Notes: generated by a model not told the origin, from the sequence alone. 64,000 bases of DNA from Anaerolineales bacterium (GCA_015075275.1 JABTUU010000001.1:1219216-1283215), one strand, 5' to 3'. Numbered from the stretch's first letter, positions 44,484 through 53,892 are shown. Numbers and translations are program-made.

Positions 44484-45200
44484 ATGAACGACACTACCAT
44501 TATCGTAATCAGCATTCTGTTGTTTCTACTCATCTTGTTCGGCGGAACGGCGTGGTTGATCTTCGTCTATTTTCCGAAAAGAACCACAGCGGTCGCCAAC
44601 GACTTGGCAAACACGGTCAAAAACACTTTTGGGCTGACTCCGCAAGTGACTATCAACCAGAAGATCATTTCAAAGCGGACGAACGAGATCTTGCAACTGG
44701 CAATGATCGAACAAGATTACGACGTCGAATACGAAGCCAGCGACAAACGGTTGGGAAGCGAGAAACGCATCCAACTGCGCGGCATGTATCGCGCCAAGAT
44801 CGGGTTCGATTTGCAAAAGAGTTTCAACATCGAAGTGCAACGCGGCAGGTTCCTTAAGCCCGGGCAGGTCACTTTGCAACTGCCCCACGCCGAAATCCTT
44901 TCGGTCGAACCGCTGGACGTGCAAAAATCCTCTGCTTCGGGACTGCTCAATTGGGTCACCAGCAAAGATATGGACAATGCCATGAAAGAACTCGACGCGT
45001 TGGCGTTAGACAAAGCGAGCAAACTAGACATGCTCGCCGACGCCGAAAAACGGATCGAAACCCGGCTGAACGAGGCGTTGCTGCCAAGGCTGATTCGCTA
45101 TCAACTCGCGCATCAAGTGCGCTTCCTTGAACTAGACGGCGGCGAGAACAACGAACAAGAGAACCTCATCTCTATTCCCTCTTCAAAGACGACATCGTAA
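44484..45200 (+). CDS. DUF4230-like membrane-anchored protein
   Basis: A 238-residue protein with one N-terminal transmembrane helix (IIVISILLFLLILFGGTAWLIFVYF) and an exterior domain resembling DUF4230: YRAKIGFDLQKSFNIEVQ, then LPHAEILSVEPLDVQ, and a late helical stretch AEKRIETRLNEALLPRLIRY. No catalytic motif is evident. TATCCT lies eight bases before the ATG and no Shine-Dalgarno sequence is present, so it may also be leaderless. Function unknown. Confidence 0.65.
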   Translation: MNDTTIIVISILLFLLILFGGTAWLIFVYFPKRTTAVANDLANTVKNTFGLTPQVTINQKIISKRTNEILQLAMIEQDYDVEYEASDKRLGSEKRIQLRGMYRAKIGFDLQKSFNIEVQRGRFLKPGQVTLQLPHAEILSVEPLDVQKSSASGLLNWVTSKDMDNAMKELDALALDKASKLDMLADAEKRIETRLNEALLPRLIRYQLAHQVRFLELDGGENNEQENLISIPSSKTTS

Positions 45201-45230
45201 TACCCTCCCTTCTCGAATCGTCTACACGAC

Positions 45231-46076
45231 ATGAATAATCCTAGAAAAATTTACCAAACCATCGAACCTCAAACGACTATCGAAGGCGCGGGCGTGCGCT
45301 TACTGCGCTCCATCGCGCCCAAAGTCAGCAACCTATTCGATCCATTTCTGCTCTTCGATCATTTCGCCTTCAACAATCCGCTTGAAGGACCCTTGCGCGG
45401 CTTTCCCATGCATCCGCATCGCGGCATTGAAACCGTTACATACATGCTCGAAGGCTCTACCGCGCACCGCGACAGTCTCGGCAACCAAGGTCTCATCGGT
45501 CCCGGCGACGTACAGTGGATGAGCGCCGGTCGCGGCATCTTGCATGAGGAAATGCCGCGCCGCAGCGAAAGCGGAAACATCTACGGCTTCCAACTCTGGG
45601 TAAACCTGCCTTCGCATCTCAAAATGTCTGAGCCGCGCTATCAAGAAGTGAACGCATCTACGATTCCCACATTCGAAAAAGATGGAGTCAAGATTCGCGT
45701 CGTCGCTGGGACGGTAGACAGAGTCAGCGGACCCGTCGAGGATATCGCCGCTTCGCCGCTCTATATGGACGTGGAATTGGCGCCAGCCTCCGAATGGCGT
45801 TTCCCCATCCCCAACGGACACAACGCGCTCGCATACCTCTTTCACGGCGAAGGCGTTTTCGCCGATGAAACCGTGAGCGCTGTGCGCATGCTTCAATTCT
45901 CAAACAAAGGCGATCATCTCCACGTCAAGACCGAGAATAACGCTGCTCGCTTCATCTTGATCGCGGGCGCGCCGTTCAACGAACCGATCGTACCTTACGG
46001 TCCTTTCGTGATGAACACGATCGAAGAAATTCAAGACACTCTGCGTGAACTGCGCAGCGGAACTTTTGCGCAATAA
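45231..46076 (+). CDS. Pirin family protein
   Basis: A 281-residue bicupin of the pirin family. The N-terminal cupin holds the metal ligands in HPHRGIETVTYML, GSTAHRDSLG and GRGILHEEMP (His, His, His and Glu). The C-terminal cupin begins around residue 175. Bacterial pirins such as YhhW have quercetinase activity, and others bind regulators. The gene stands between the DUF4230 protein and a NUDIX gene, which does not clarify its role. A hairpin follows it. Confidence 0.92.
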   Translation: MNNPRKIYQTIEPQTTIEGAGVRLLRSIAPKVSNLFDPFLLFDHFAFNNPLEGPLRGFPMHPHRGIETVTYMLEGSTAHRDSLGNQGLIGPGDVQWMSAGRGILHEEMPRRSESGNIYGFQLWVNLPSHLKMSEPRYQEVNASTIPTFEKDGVKIRVVAGTVDRVSGPVEDIAASPLYMDVELAPASEWRFPIPNGHNALAYLFHGEGVFADETVSAVRMLQFSNKGDHLHVKTENNAARFILIAGAPFNEPIVPYGPFVMNTIEEIQDTLRELRSGTFAQ

Positions 46077-46085
46077 AAAGGAGCC

Positions 46086-46116
46086 GACCTTGCAGATTAT
46101 ACAAATCTACAAGGTC
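46086..46116. terminator. Hairpin between pirin and NUDIX genes
   Basis: GACCTTG/CAAGGTC with an inner AGATT/AATCT stem and ATACA loop, followed by TTTC. A possible weak terminator or attenuating hairpin 11 bases before the NUDIX start. Confidence 0.55.
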
Positions 46117-46127
46117 TTTCATTAACG

Positions 46128-46592
46128 ATGACCCAGGTTTTATTCGGCGAGCGCATCGGCAAACAAGGGCGCATCCGCGTCGGTTGCGCGGCGATCATCT
46201 GCGATGAGGATCAACGCGTTTTACTCACGCGGCGGGCGGACAACGGTCAATGGTGCCTGCCCGGCGGCGCGTTAGAGGCTGGCGAGAGTGTGGCAGAAGC
46301 GTGCGTCCGCGAAGCATGGGAAGAGACCGGGTTGCGGGTCCGCGTGAAGCGTTTGGTCGGCGTGTACAGCGATCCAAATCAACTGATCGTATATCCCGAC
46401 GACAACAAAATATTTATCGTCGCGTTGACGTTTGAAGCGGAGGTCGTCGGCGGCGAATTGGGCTTGAGCGATGAAACGACCGAAATCGGCTTCTTCACAT
46501 TGAAAGAAATGGAATCGCTGTCCATGCTCGGCAACCACAAAACGCGCATCGAAGACGCGCTGTTGCAACGCCCGCAAGCGTTCATCAAATAA
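46128..46592 (+). CDS. NUDIX hydrolase
   Basis: A 154-residue NUDIX protein with a complete box (GGALEAGESVAEACVREAWEETGL, about residues 44-67). The fold is IRVGCAAIICDEDQRVLLTRRADNGQWCLPGG, similar to ADP-ribose or NADH pyrophosphatase-like members. YSDPNQLIVYPDDNKIFIVALTFEAEV follows, as in proteins acting on nucleotide sugars or 8-oxo-dGTP. The substrate is not determined. It is preceded by a hairpin. Confidence 0.88.
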   Translation: MTQVLFGERIGKQGRIRVGCAAIICDEDQRVLLTRRADNGQWCLPGGALEAGESVAEACVREAWEETGLRVRVKRLVGVYSDPNQLIVYPDDNKIFIVALTFEAEVVGGELGLSDETTEIGFFTLKEMESLSMLGNHKTRIEDALLQRPQAFIK

Positions 46593-46687
46593 ACCATGAC
46601 TTACACAAGTCAAAATCTTTTGCCGTAAATTATGCAAATAATCATGAATTTTTTAAATAATTCGCGGGAACTAGCAAAATTCGCGGC

Positions 46688-47293
46688 TTGATTTTAGGGT
46701 TTTGCGTAAATCCTATAAATACAGAGATAACGTTGTTAACTGCATTAAGCGCGCTCTTGAGAAAATACGCAAATGGTTGGCTCGCGCTGATTCTTCTCGT
46801 CGGCGTTATCTTCTTTAATACGGTCGCCTTCTCAAATCAACAATCAAATTTAGCGGCAGATTCGGGAGGCGCTCGCCCGCTCGATCTGCTCTACGCGTAC
46901 ACGCCCCAAACGGCGTACGCGCTGATCGCATCGTATGGCGAAGCGGGCCGCGCGGAGTATCGCCGTTTTGAATTAACGATTGATCTTATCTATCCGATCG
47001 TCTACACATTATTCTTCAGCCTCGCTGCCACATGGCTCTTTCAACGCGGATTCTCGTCGGATAGCGCAATGCAAACATACAACATTATTCCGCTCGGCGC
47101 TTGGTTATTCGATCTATTTGAAAATTTGGGCATTGCGGCGATGCTGTCCATCCATCCGCTTACGCCCGCTTGGCTGGCATGGGCGGCTGCCGCCGCCACG
47201 TCGCTTAAATGGCTGTTCGTCTTCGCCAGCGGATCATTGCTGCTGATCGGTTTAGCGGCGGCGCTCAAGAACGGTTTCAAAGCGCAAACGTAA
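46688..47293 (+). CDS. Polytopic membrane protein, unknown function
   Basis: Up to 201 residues with about four hydrophobic helices (LALILLVGVIFFNTVAF, DLIYPIVYTLFFSLAATWLF, LGAWLFDLFENLGIAAML, LKWLFVFASGSLLLIGLAAAL). No motif is recognised. The start is uncertain because no ATG occurs near the N-terminus: candidates are TTG 46688, or TTG 46757 (then RKYANGWLALILL), which begins closer to the first helix. Its composition matches its neighbours. I cannot assign a function. Confidence 0.55.
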   Translation: MILGFCVNPINTEITLLTALSALLRKYANGWLALILLVGVIFFNTVAFSNQQSNLAADSGGARPLDLLYAYTPQTAYALIASYGEAGRAEYRRFELTIDLIYPIVYTLFFSLAATWLFQRGFSSDSAMQTYNIIPLGAWLFDLFENLGIAAMLSIHPLTPAWLAWAAAAATSLKWLFVFASGSLLLIGLAAALKNGFKAQT

Positions 47294-47365
47294 CGCCGGC
47301 TTAAGTCGGCGCTGCGCTCAGGCTGCACAATCGGCGACGCGAAAAAAGCGTTTCGATTTCCGAAT

Positions 47366-47371
47366 TATAAT
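47366..47371 (+). promoter_or_regulatory. -10 box of a probable leaderless transcript
   Basis: TATAAT ends six bases before ATG 47378; only a GAGG too close to the ATG lies between. Confidence 0.55.
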
Positions 47372-47377
47372 TGAGGC

Positions 47378-47857
47378 ATGGCTACTCTCTCCTCATCTGC
47401 TCAGAAAATTCAAGACTTGCTGACCTCGCTCGGATACGACTATATCGTGATCGAACACGCCGAGTCTACGCGCACGGCGCAAGAAGCCGCAGACCGCGCG
47501 GGATGCGAACTCGGTCAGATCGTGAAGTCGCTCATCTTCAAGGGCAAAGAGTCGCATAAGCCGATCCTTGTCCTCACCAGCGGCGCGAACCGCGTGGACG
47601 AAAAACGCATCAGCGAATACGCCGGCGAAACTATCGGCAAAGCCGACGCGGATTTCGCGCGCGCCGTCACCGGTTTCGCCATAGGCGGCGTGCCGCCCAT
47701 CGGCCATGTTGAGAAAATCGAAACGTATCTCGATGAAGATTTTTTACAATATCAAACCGTCTGGGCGGCGGCGGGAACGCCTAATGCAATCTTCGAGCTG
47801 AAAACAGAAGACTTGCAAAAAATGACCGACGGAAAAGTCGCGCGCGTCAAGCCGTAA
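47378..47857 (+). CDS. YbaK/EbsC-type aminoacyl-tRNA deacylase
   Basis: A 159-residue single-domain editing protein of the YbaK/ProX superfamily that clears misacylated tRNA. Characteristic residues are ESTRTAQEAADRAGCELGQIVKSLIFKG (with the catalytic lysine in IVKSL), VLTSGANRVDEKRISEY and GFAIGGVPPIGH, and the C-terminal TVWAAAGTPNAIFEL. This layout is close to the Chloroflexi/Proteobacteria YbaK subgroup near proline-tRNA editing. The exact aminoacyl specificity is open. Confidence 0.9.
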   Translation: MATLSSSAQKIQDLLTSLGYDYIVIEHAESTRTAQEAADRAGCELGQIVKSLIFKGKESHKPILVLTSGANRVDEKRISEYAGETIGKADADFARAVTGFAIGGVPPIGHVEKIETYLDEDFLQYQTVWAAAGTPNAIFELKTEDLQKMTDGKVARVKP

Positions 47858-47904
47858 AGTCCACTCAGCCTGCCGCATTGGAAACAGCCGCTTCTCAACA
47901 ACAA

Positions 47905-49269
47905 ATGAAACCAAAAAACAACTTTGAAATTATCGCCACTCGCATCGAACGAGAGATGAAACGCCTGCGCGTACCGGGCGTTTCGCTCGGCATCTACCAC
48001 AACGGCAAAGAACGCACAGCCGGCTTCGGAGTGACCAGCGTTGAAAATCCGTTGCCGGTCACTCCCGATACGTTGTTTCAGATCGGTTCGATCAGCAAAA
48101 CATTTACCGCCGCCGCGTTAATGATGCTTGCCGAACAGGGAAAGTTAAATCTCGACGCGCCCGTGCGGAAATACATTAAAGACTTCAAACTCAAAGATGA
48201 AAACACAGCAAAGAAAGTAACGACGAGACATCTACTCACCCACACCGGCGGATGGGTCGGCGACTACTTCAACAGCTTCGGCGATGGCGACGACGCGCTG
48301 GCTAGAATGGTGAAAGACATCGCCAAACTTCCGCAAATTCAACCGTTGGGAAAAATCTGGTCATACAACAACACAGGTTTCAACATCGCCTCGCGGATCA
48401 TCGAAGTCGTGACGAAAAAGCCGTACGAGCAAGCGCTGCAAGAGATGCTGCTCGACCCGCTAGGCTTGAACATGTCGTTTATGTATCCCAGCGACATTCT
48501 CTTCACGCACCGCTTCGTAGTGGGACACCAAAAAATAAAAGGCAAGGTCGAGGTGGCGCGTCCGTGGGCGATTGGCAGGGCAGGCAACGGCGTGGGAGGA
48601 ATCGTCAGCACGGTCAAAGATCTGCTGAAGTACGCGCGCTTCCACATGGGGAATGGAAACAAAATCATCCAGCGCAAGAGTCTCAAAGCGATGCGCATCA
48701 AACAGGTCTCCGCAGGCGGACGCGGCGACATGGGCATCGCGTGGTTCATCCGCTATGCAGGCGATCTTACCGCATACGCGCACGGCGGCGCAACTCACGG
48801 TCAGCAGGCATATTTCTTCTTCATTCCTGAGAAAGATTTCGCGCTCGCCATCCTCACCAACAGCGATGACGGCGGAATCATCGGCGCACAAATGTTCAAC
48901 GCAGCGCTCGCCCTTTATTTTGGAGTCAAGCTCGAAGCGCCCAAGCCAATGAAGAATCCACAAGATGGAAGTGAATTCATCGGACGCTACAAAATCGGCG
49001 CTGAATGTTTCGATATTACAACGAAAGGCAAATATCTCGTTTATCATCACATCCCGCTCGGTGGATTCCCCACGCCCGATACACCTCCGGGTCCTGCGCT
49101 GGCGCCGATGCGCTTCGCCTTTTACGACGAAGATCATCTCGTTGGCTTGGATGAGCCTTTCAACGGCGCGCTCGCCGACGTCCTCCGAGACGAAAAAGGA
49201 CGCGTGAAATATTTCCACGTGGGCGGACGCGCACATTTGAAGATTCGGCGAAATTCAACTGCGCGCTGA
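47905..49269 (+). CDS. Serine hydrolase, class C beta-lactamase-like
   Basis: A 454-residue penicillin-binding-protein/esterase of the beta-lactamase superfamily. The catalytic SxxK is in IGSISKTFTAAAL (about residue 60), the second motif is YNN in WSYNNTGFN, and the third position has HGG (AYAHGGATHGQQ) instead of KTG, as in esterase EstB-like members. No clear signal peptide is present, so it may act in the cytoplasm. A C-terminal extension of ~100 residues is beta-rich. The ATG at 47905 is preferred over TTG 47878. Neither has a good ribosome binding site. Confidence 0.85.
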   Translation: MKPKNNFEIIATRIEREMKRLRVPGVSLGIYHNGKERTAGFGVTSVENPLPVTPDTLFQIGSISKTFTAAALMMLAEQGKLNLDAPVRKYIKDFKLKDENTAKKVTTRHLLTHTGGWVGDYFNSFGDGDDALARMVKDIAKLPQIQPLGKIWSYNNTGFNIASRIIEVVTKKPYEQALQEMLLDPLGLNMSFMYPSDILFTHRFVVGHQKIKGKVEVARPWAIGRAGNGVGGIVSTVKDLLKYARFHMGNGNKIIQRKSLKAMRIKQVSAGGRGDMGIAWFIRYAGDLTAYAHGGATHGQQAYFFFIPEKDFALAILTNSDDGGIIGAQMFNAALALYFGVKLEAPKPMKNPQDGSEFIGRYKIGAECFDITTKGKYLVYHHIPLGGFPTPDTPPGPALAPMRFAFYDEDHLVGLDEPFNGALADVLRDEKGRVKYFHVGGRAHLKIRRNSTAR

Positions 49270-49430
49270 AGCCGCAACCAGCCGCGTTTCTTCGCCGCGC
49301 CTTGCTTGCGCGTTTCATGCTTTTACGGTAGGATACAAAGTTGCACTAAACGATCAAAATCGCTAATAACTAAACTTAGCAGCACAGCGCCCATTCTGCA
49401 AGGAAAATATATACTACCGGATTAATCCAT

Positions 49431-50681
49431 ATGCAAAACCCCGCTCCACTCGCTTTATACGACGACGAGATAGACCTACGCGCTGTTTTCCAAACGCTTT
49501 GGAAAGGGCGTACATTAATTCTAACTCTTACTCTGGTCGCGGCATTCGTCGCTTATGCGGTCAGCGCCTGGGCGCTTCCCAAGCAATACGAGGCGACCGC
49601 TTATGTAAGCGTCAGCCCGCCAAACATTTACTATCAGCCCGGCGGCGCAGGAGGGCTTGTGACAACAACCACCAGCCCCGACAGCAAAGCATTGCCGGAA
49701 CTTGCGCAGGCGGCGCCCATCCTCAAGGCGGTGGAAGGCGATTCGCGCGTCGCTTCACTGTTTGCTTCAGGGGAAGCTTTACCGGATGTCAAAATGCAAG
49801 CGTCCCTTGTTGGAACTTCACAACTCCGTTTTCAAGTTACTAATACCAATCCGCAGCGTGCAGCGACAATTGCCACCGTTTGGGCCGAAAAAACGGTCGA
49901 GTGGATCGAAATGAATTATGGACTTAGCCTGATAGCGGTTTCACTGGACGACCAAATCGCGCAAGCGCAGAAGAATTACGCCGCCGCGCAGTCTGACTTG
50001 GAATCCTTCCTGGCGCAGGACCAAACGCCTACGCTGACAAGCCAACTAAACGCGCAATCTGAGATATATGCTTGTCTGGAAAAGCGCGGCGTTGCAGCCA
50101 GGGCGCTTTTACAGCGTTTAGAAAACTTGAAAGCCCGTCTGTCGTCATCTGACGCTCCCATTTCACTGTCCGACGCGTTGCTTATGGACGCAATCCAGCG
50201 AGACATGGACGCTTTAAATGCCTGCGGAAGCGCGGAAACCATTCTGCAATCGTCTTCTCCTACTGCATGGTTCAGCGGTATTACATCTTCTCAGGGAGTA
50301 GCGGTCATTGAAGATTTTCGCCAAAATCTGAAACAACGTATCGACAGTGACTTGAAAGATCAAAACACCCTGCAAGAAAATATTCTAAAATTACAGGTAA
50401 GGATCGAAGAGTTAAATTATCAGCGCGCTCAGTTCACCAATCAACGTGATCGGGTTGGAGCGCTCTATCAACAGTTAGCCGAGCAGCAGATTATGTTGAA
50501 GGGCGCGATAGAGCAAAACGGAAAAGTGGCTAATGTCAGCGCAGAGGCAATCGCGCCGAAGAATGCCTCATCGCCGCGTCCGCTGATGAACGCCGCTATC
50601 GCCGGGTTTCTTGGCCTGGCGCTTGGGGCAATGTGGGTTTTAGCCGTAGATTGGTGGAAAAAAATTGGAAAACCAGCCTGA
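49431..50681 (+). CDS. Wzz-type polysaccharide chain-length regulator
   Basis: A 416-residue Wzz/GumC-like polysaccharide co-polymerase. Transmembrane helices lie at about residues 28-50 and 393-412, with a large extracytoplasmic region rich in coiled coil (LDDQIAQAQKNYAAAQSDLESFL, later QENILKLQVRIEELNYQRAQF). The N-terminal segment DEIDLRAVFQTLWKGRTLIL is the usual Wzz opening. No tyrosine-kinase domain is attached. It heads the polysaccharide locus and its end overlaps the flippase start by 17 bases. TATACT at 49410-49415 is a possible -10 box. Confidence 0.88.
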   Translation: MQNPAPLALYDDEIDLRAVFQTLWKGRTLILTLTLVAAFVAYAVSAWALPKQYEATAYVSVSPPNIYYQPGGAGGLVTTTTSPDSKALPELAQAAPILKAVEGDSRVASLFASGEALPDVKMQASLVGTSQLRFQVTNTNPQRAATIATVWAEKTVEWIEMNYGLSLIAVSLDDQIAQAQKNYAAAQSDLESFLAQDQTPTLTSQLNAQSEIYACLEKRGVAARALLQRLENLKARLSSSDAPISLSDALLMDAIQRDMDALNACGSAETILQSSSPTAWFSGITSSQGVAVIEDFRQNLKQRIDSDLKDQNTLQENILKLQVRIEELNYQRAQFTNQRDRVGALYQQLAEQQIMLKGAIEQNGKVANVSAEAIAPKNASSPRPLMNAAIAGFLGLALGAMWVLAVDWWKKIGKPA

Positions 50682-52056
50682 GAGCCAAAACGCGCCAGCG
50701 CGCAAAATAAAATCGCTTCTGGGGGCATTTCCCGTTTTGAATCGGGCGGTCAACGGGAAGGGGTTAACGTCGCAACTGGCGAGACACGGGGTGGGAAGTT
50801 TAATTATCAAGGTTTCCGACGCCGCCTTTTCCTTCCTGGTTACAGTTACGCTGGCCCGGACATTAGGCCCAAGCGGATACGGATCTTATTCTTATGTATT
50901 TGCCATCATAATGCTGCTGGCTATTCCCGCCCAATTTGGACTTCCCAGCTTGTTGGTGCGTGAAACCGCAAAGGCTCTTGCCAGGCAGGAGTGGGGGCGT
51001 ATGCAAGGCGTCTGGCGTTGGGCGGGCAAGTTCACAGGCATCTTGACAGTCGTCCTTGTTCTGGGGACAGGCATCGCGGTATTATTTTTCGGAAAGAATT
51101 TTAGTCAAGAGAAATTGCATATTATGCTTTGGGGATTGGCGCTGGTTCCGCTGTTAGCCCTGGGAGAGTTGCGCGGCGCCGCGTTGCGCGGGCTGCACCG
51201 CGTCATTGAAGGACAAATTCCAGAACAAGCGCTTTTCCCGATTTTATTTTTTTTGTTCATAGCGGGCGGAGTTTACCTCTTTCCCGTCGGGATTACGCCG
51301 GTTTCAGCGATGGCCCTGCAGGTCGCGGCGGCGGCCCTGGCGTTCATTACTGGCGCATGGCTTCTTTGGCGGGCAACGCCCACCGAGGTCCATCATGCCG
51401 CTCCGACTTACGAGTCTAGGCAGTGGTTGATGAGCGCCCTGCCTCTGGCGTTTATCGGCGGAATGCAACTTATTAATAACCGCACCAGCATTTTGATTTT
51501 GGGTATGTTTACAGATTCTGCACAAGTGGGTATCTTTCGCGTGGCCGATCAGATGGCCCTGCTGATCACCATTGGACTCCAGACGATAAATCTGGTGGTT
51601 GCTCCGCAGTTTGCGCGTCTCCATGCCATGGGCGATATAAAACGCTTGCAAAAATTGGTAACCGTCAGCGCCCGCATAAGTTTTTTGATGACTGCGCTAT
51701 TGGGATTAATTTTTTTGTTGTTTGGCAGAGGTATTCTTCATATCATTTTCGGAATGGAATTTGTACCCGCTTACTATCCTTTGATCACCATGGCCGCCGG
51801 CTTGTTGATTAGTTCGGCGGCCGGCTCAGTGGGCATCCTCATGAACATGACCGGATATGAAAAAGATACGGCCACGGCAATGATGGTCGGAGCAATTGGC
51901 AATATCATTCTATGTTTTATCTTGATCCCTGTTTGGGGAATGGTGGGCGCGGCGCTGGCCGAGACTATCGCCCTTTCGGCATGGAATATATTACTGGTGT
52001 TGATGGTTCGAAAGAGACTGAATATCAATAGTCTTGCATTTGGTTCCGTTAAATAA
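50665..52056 (+). CDS. Wzx-type lipid-linked oligosaccharide flippase
   Basis: A 463-residue membrane protein with ~12-14 helices of the polysaccharide-transport (Polysacc_synt/MATE-like) family. Typical parts are GVGSLIIKVSDAAFSFLVTVTLARTLGPSGYGSYSYVFAI near the N-terminus, the central IGGMQLINNRTSILILGMFTDSAQVGIFRVADQM, and MTGYEKDTATAMMVGAIGNIILCFILIP. It should move the lipid-linked repeat unit across the membrane for polymerisation by the Wzy protein encoded at 53972. Transcribed with the Wzz gene. Confidence 0.92.
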   Translation: MENQPESQNAPARKIKSLLGAFPVLNRAVNGKGLTSQLARHGVGSLIIKVSDAAFSFLVTVTLARTLGPSGYGSYSYVFAIIMLLAIPAQFGLPSLLVRETAKALARQEWGRMQGVWRWAGKFTGILTVVLVLGTGIAVLFFGKNFSQEKLHIMLWGLALVPLLALGELRGAALRGLHRVIEGQIPEQALFPILFFLFIAGGVYLFPVGITPVSAMALQVAAAALAFITGAWLLWRATPTEVHHAAPTYESRQWLMSALPLAFIGGMQLINNRTSILILGMFTDSAQVGIFRVADQMALLITIGLQTINLVVAPQFARLHAMGDIKRLQKLVTVSARISFLMTALLGLIFLLFGRGILHIIFGMEFVPAYYPLITMAAGLLISSAAGSVGILMNMTGYEKDTATAMMVGAIGNIILCFILIPVWGMVGAALAETIALSAWNILLVLMVRKRLNINSLAFGSVK

Positions 52057-52118
52057 AAGGGAGCAGGAATTTGCTTGTCTCATTTGGATTTATCCATTTT
52101 CGTTAGAAGGAATGAAAC

Positions 52119-52976
52119 ATGCGTGTACCGTTTCTCAACTTGCGTATTATGCCTTTTGGCATTGAAAGCGCCTTAACCAACAAGAAAAACTTGATGCTGG
52201 CATTAACATGGCGTCGCTTGTTTAATAATCACAAAGATCGGATCTTTTCCAACTCTCTTCCAAAATCAGGAACCCATCTCTTGAATCGCTGCTTAATCCT
52301 AATGCCAGGGATGTTCATGGCAGGTCAACACCTCAATGCAAAAAGAAATGTGTACAAAAAAGAAACAGCCCTAAGGAATTTAGGCGGCGGATGTATTGTA
52401 ACCGCTCATCTTCCATATTCTGATGAACAGCGGAAGAAATTGGATGAGATGGGATACAAACAAATTGTGATGATTCGCGACCCGCGCGACCTGATTGTCT
52501 CACAATATCATTTCATTAAGGAACGATCCGTTGCACGCCTACATCCCTATTTTTCTAAATTGCCCGATGATGATGCTAGACTGACCGCTGCTATTCAGGG
52601 AGCGCCCGACAGCGAATCACCCTACGGTATGGGTTTTCCCGATATCGGGACGAGATTCGCCCAATACCTCGAGTGGGCAAAACATGGTAGCCACATGGTC
52701 CGTTTTGAAGACCTGGTGGGCGAGAGTGGGGGCGGGAGTAGAGACGTGCAACTTGCAGAGATTGAAAAACTCTCCAAGTTTGTCAACATACACCTTTCCA
52801 GCGATGAGTTGAAAACAATTGCCGGGCTGATATTCGATCGTAAAGCAAAGACATTCCGAAAGGGTGTGATTGGTGATTGGCGCACCACTTTATCTGAAAC
52901 GCATAAACAGCAGCTCAAAGGATTGATTGGGCCGCTGTTGGTCGAGTTGGGTTATGAAAGCAACCTAAATTGGTGA
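52119..52976 (+). CDS. Sulfotransferase 1
   Basis: A 285-residue PAPS-dependent sulfotransferase (Sulfotransfer_1). The 5'-phosphosulfate loop is SLPKSGTHLL (PKSGTH 48-53) and the 3'-phosphate region is IRDPRDLIVSQYHF (R120, S128). A C-terminal FRKGVIGDWRTTLSETH matches the GxxGxWK-type motif. It most resembles cytosolic-type carbohydrate or amine sulfotransferases. It lies in a polysaccharide locus with three other sulfotransferases, so transfer of sulfate to a sugar of the repeat unit is the likely role. Base composition is more AT-rich than in genes before 49000. Confidence 0.85.
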   Translation: MRVPFLNLRIMPFGIESALTNKKNLMLALTWRRLFNNHKDRIFSNSLPKSGTHLLNRCLILMPGMFMAGQHLNAKRNVYKKETALRNLGGGCIVTAHLPYSDEQRKKLDEMGYKQIVMIRDPRDLIVSQYHFIKERSVARLHPYFSKLPDDDARLTAAIQGAPDSESPYGMGFPDIGTRFAQYLEWAKHGSHMVRFEDLVGESGGGSRDVQLAEIEKLSKFVNIHLSSDELKTIAGLIFDRKAKTFRKGVIGDWRTTLSETHKQQLKGLIGPLLVELGYESNLNW

Positions 52977-53010
52977 GTTTGTAGAGCAAAAAGGCACAGG
53001 ATAGAAACCT

Positions 53011-53892
53011 ATGAATCCGATTGATGTGATGATCGTTGGCGCTCAAAAGGCTGGCACGACTTCTTTGAAATTCTATTTATCCCAACATCCAAAGATTGAT
53101 ACGCACAAGCAAACCGAGATGATCTATTTTTTGGACGACAAGACCTACTCTTTGGGTTACGAAAAGTCCTTTCACCGTTATTTCCCCGATCACGAAAGCC
53201 AAAATAAACTGCTTGCAAAAAATGTTGGTGTTATGTATTACCGTCCTGTGATGGAGCGCCTATATGACCACAACCCTAAAATGCAATTAGTGATCGTTTT
53301 GCGCAACCCTGTCAATCGAGCATATTCGGCTTATTGGTTTGCGCGTCGTCGAGGGCAGGAGGATCTGAAAACCTTTGAGGAAGCAATCGAAGCCAGCCCT
53401 GACCGTTATAAAGACAAGGGAATCTTTCGAATGGGAAATTGTTCCTATCTGGATCGGAGCTTATATGTCAAACACCTTGAAATGATTTTCACAATTTTTC
53501 CTCGGAGCCAAGTGCATATTTTTCTTACTGATGATATGAAACAAGATATCGATGGTGTATGCAACCAGATTTTTGCATCCCTAGATCTTGAGCAGAATGT
53601 AAGCCTGGATACAAAGCAGCAACACAATCGCGCCTCCGCGGCCCGTTCTGAATTGTTGGCGCGCCTGCTAGGGAGAAAATCCTTCCTTAAGCGGACTTTC
53701 CGAAAGATTATGTCTGATAAGCCGGCCGATAAAATTAAAGATTTCCTAAATCGCTTCAATGAGAGAGAGATCGAAATTCCCACCATTGCGCCAGAAACCG
53801 CTATGCGTTTAACCGCGTATTTTGAGCCTTATAATGAAAAACTTGGTAAATTGCTTGGCAGGGATCTAAGCCATTGGGATAAAACCTTTTAA
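53011..53892 (+). CDS. Sulfotransferase 2 (heparan N-sulfotransferase-like fold)
   Basis: A 293-residue sulfotransferase with MIVGAQKAGTTSLKFYLSQHP at the N-terminus (PAPS lysine in AQKAGTT, residues 11-17) and VLRNPVNRAYSAYWF (R98, S106) as the 3'-phosphate site. The middle carries the GIFRMGNCSYLDRSLYVKHLEMIF block seen in the heparan-sulfate-type (Sulfotransfer_1/3) group. It starts 34 bases after sulfotransferase 1. Probably acts in the same pathway on a different position of the glycan. The acceptor is unknown. Confidence 0.87.
   Translation: MNPIDVMIVGAQKAGTTSLKFYLSQHPKIDTHKQTEMIYFLDDKTYSLGYEKSFHRYFPDHESQNKLLAKNVGVMYYRPVMERLYDHNPKMQLVIVLRNPVNRAYSAYWFARRRGQEDLKTFEEAIEASPDRYKDKGIFRMGNCSYLDRSLYVKHLEMIFTIFPRSQVHIFLTDDMKQDIDGVCNQIFASLDLEQNVSLDTKQQHNRASAARSELLARLLGRKSFLKRTFRKIMSDKPADKIKDFLNRFNEREIEIPTIAPETAMRLTAYFEPYNEKLGKLLGRDLSHWDKTF

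Noticed and set aside
46593..46687. Possible RNA gene in the AT-rich gap
   Set aside because: No tRNA-like cloverleaf, no conserved riboswitch core and no terminator could be recognised.
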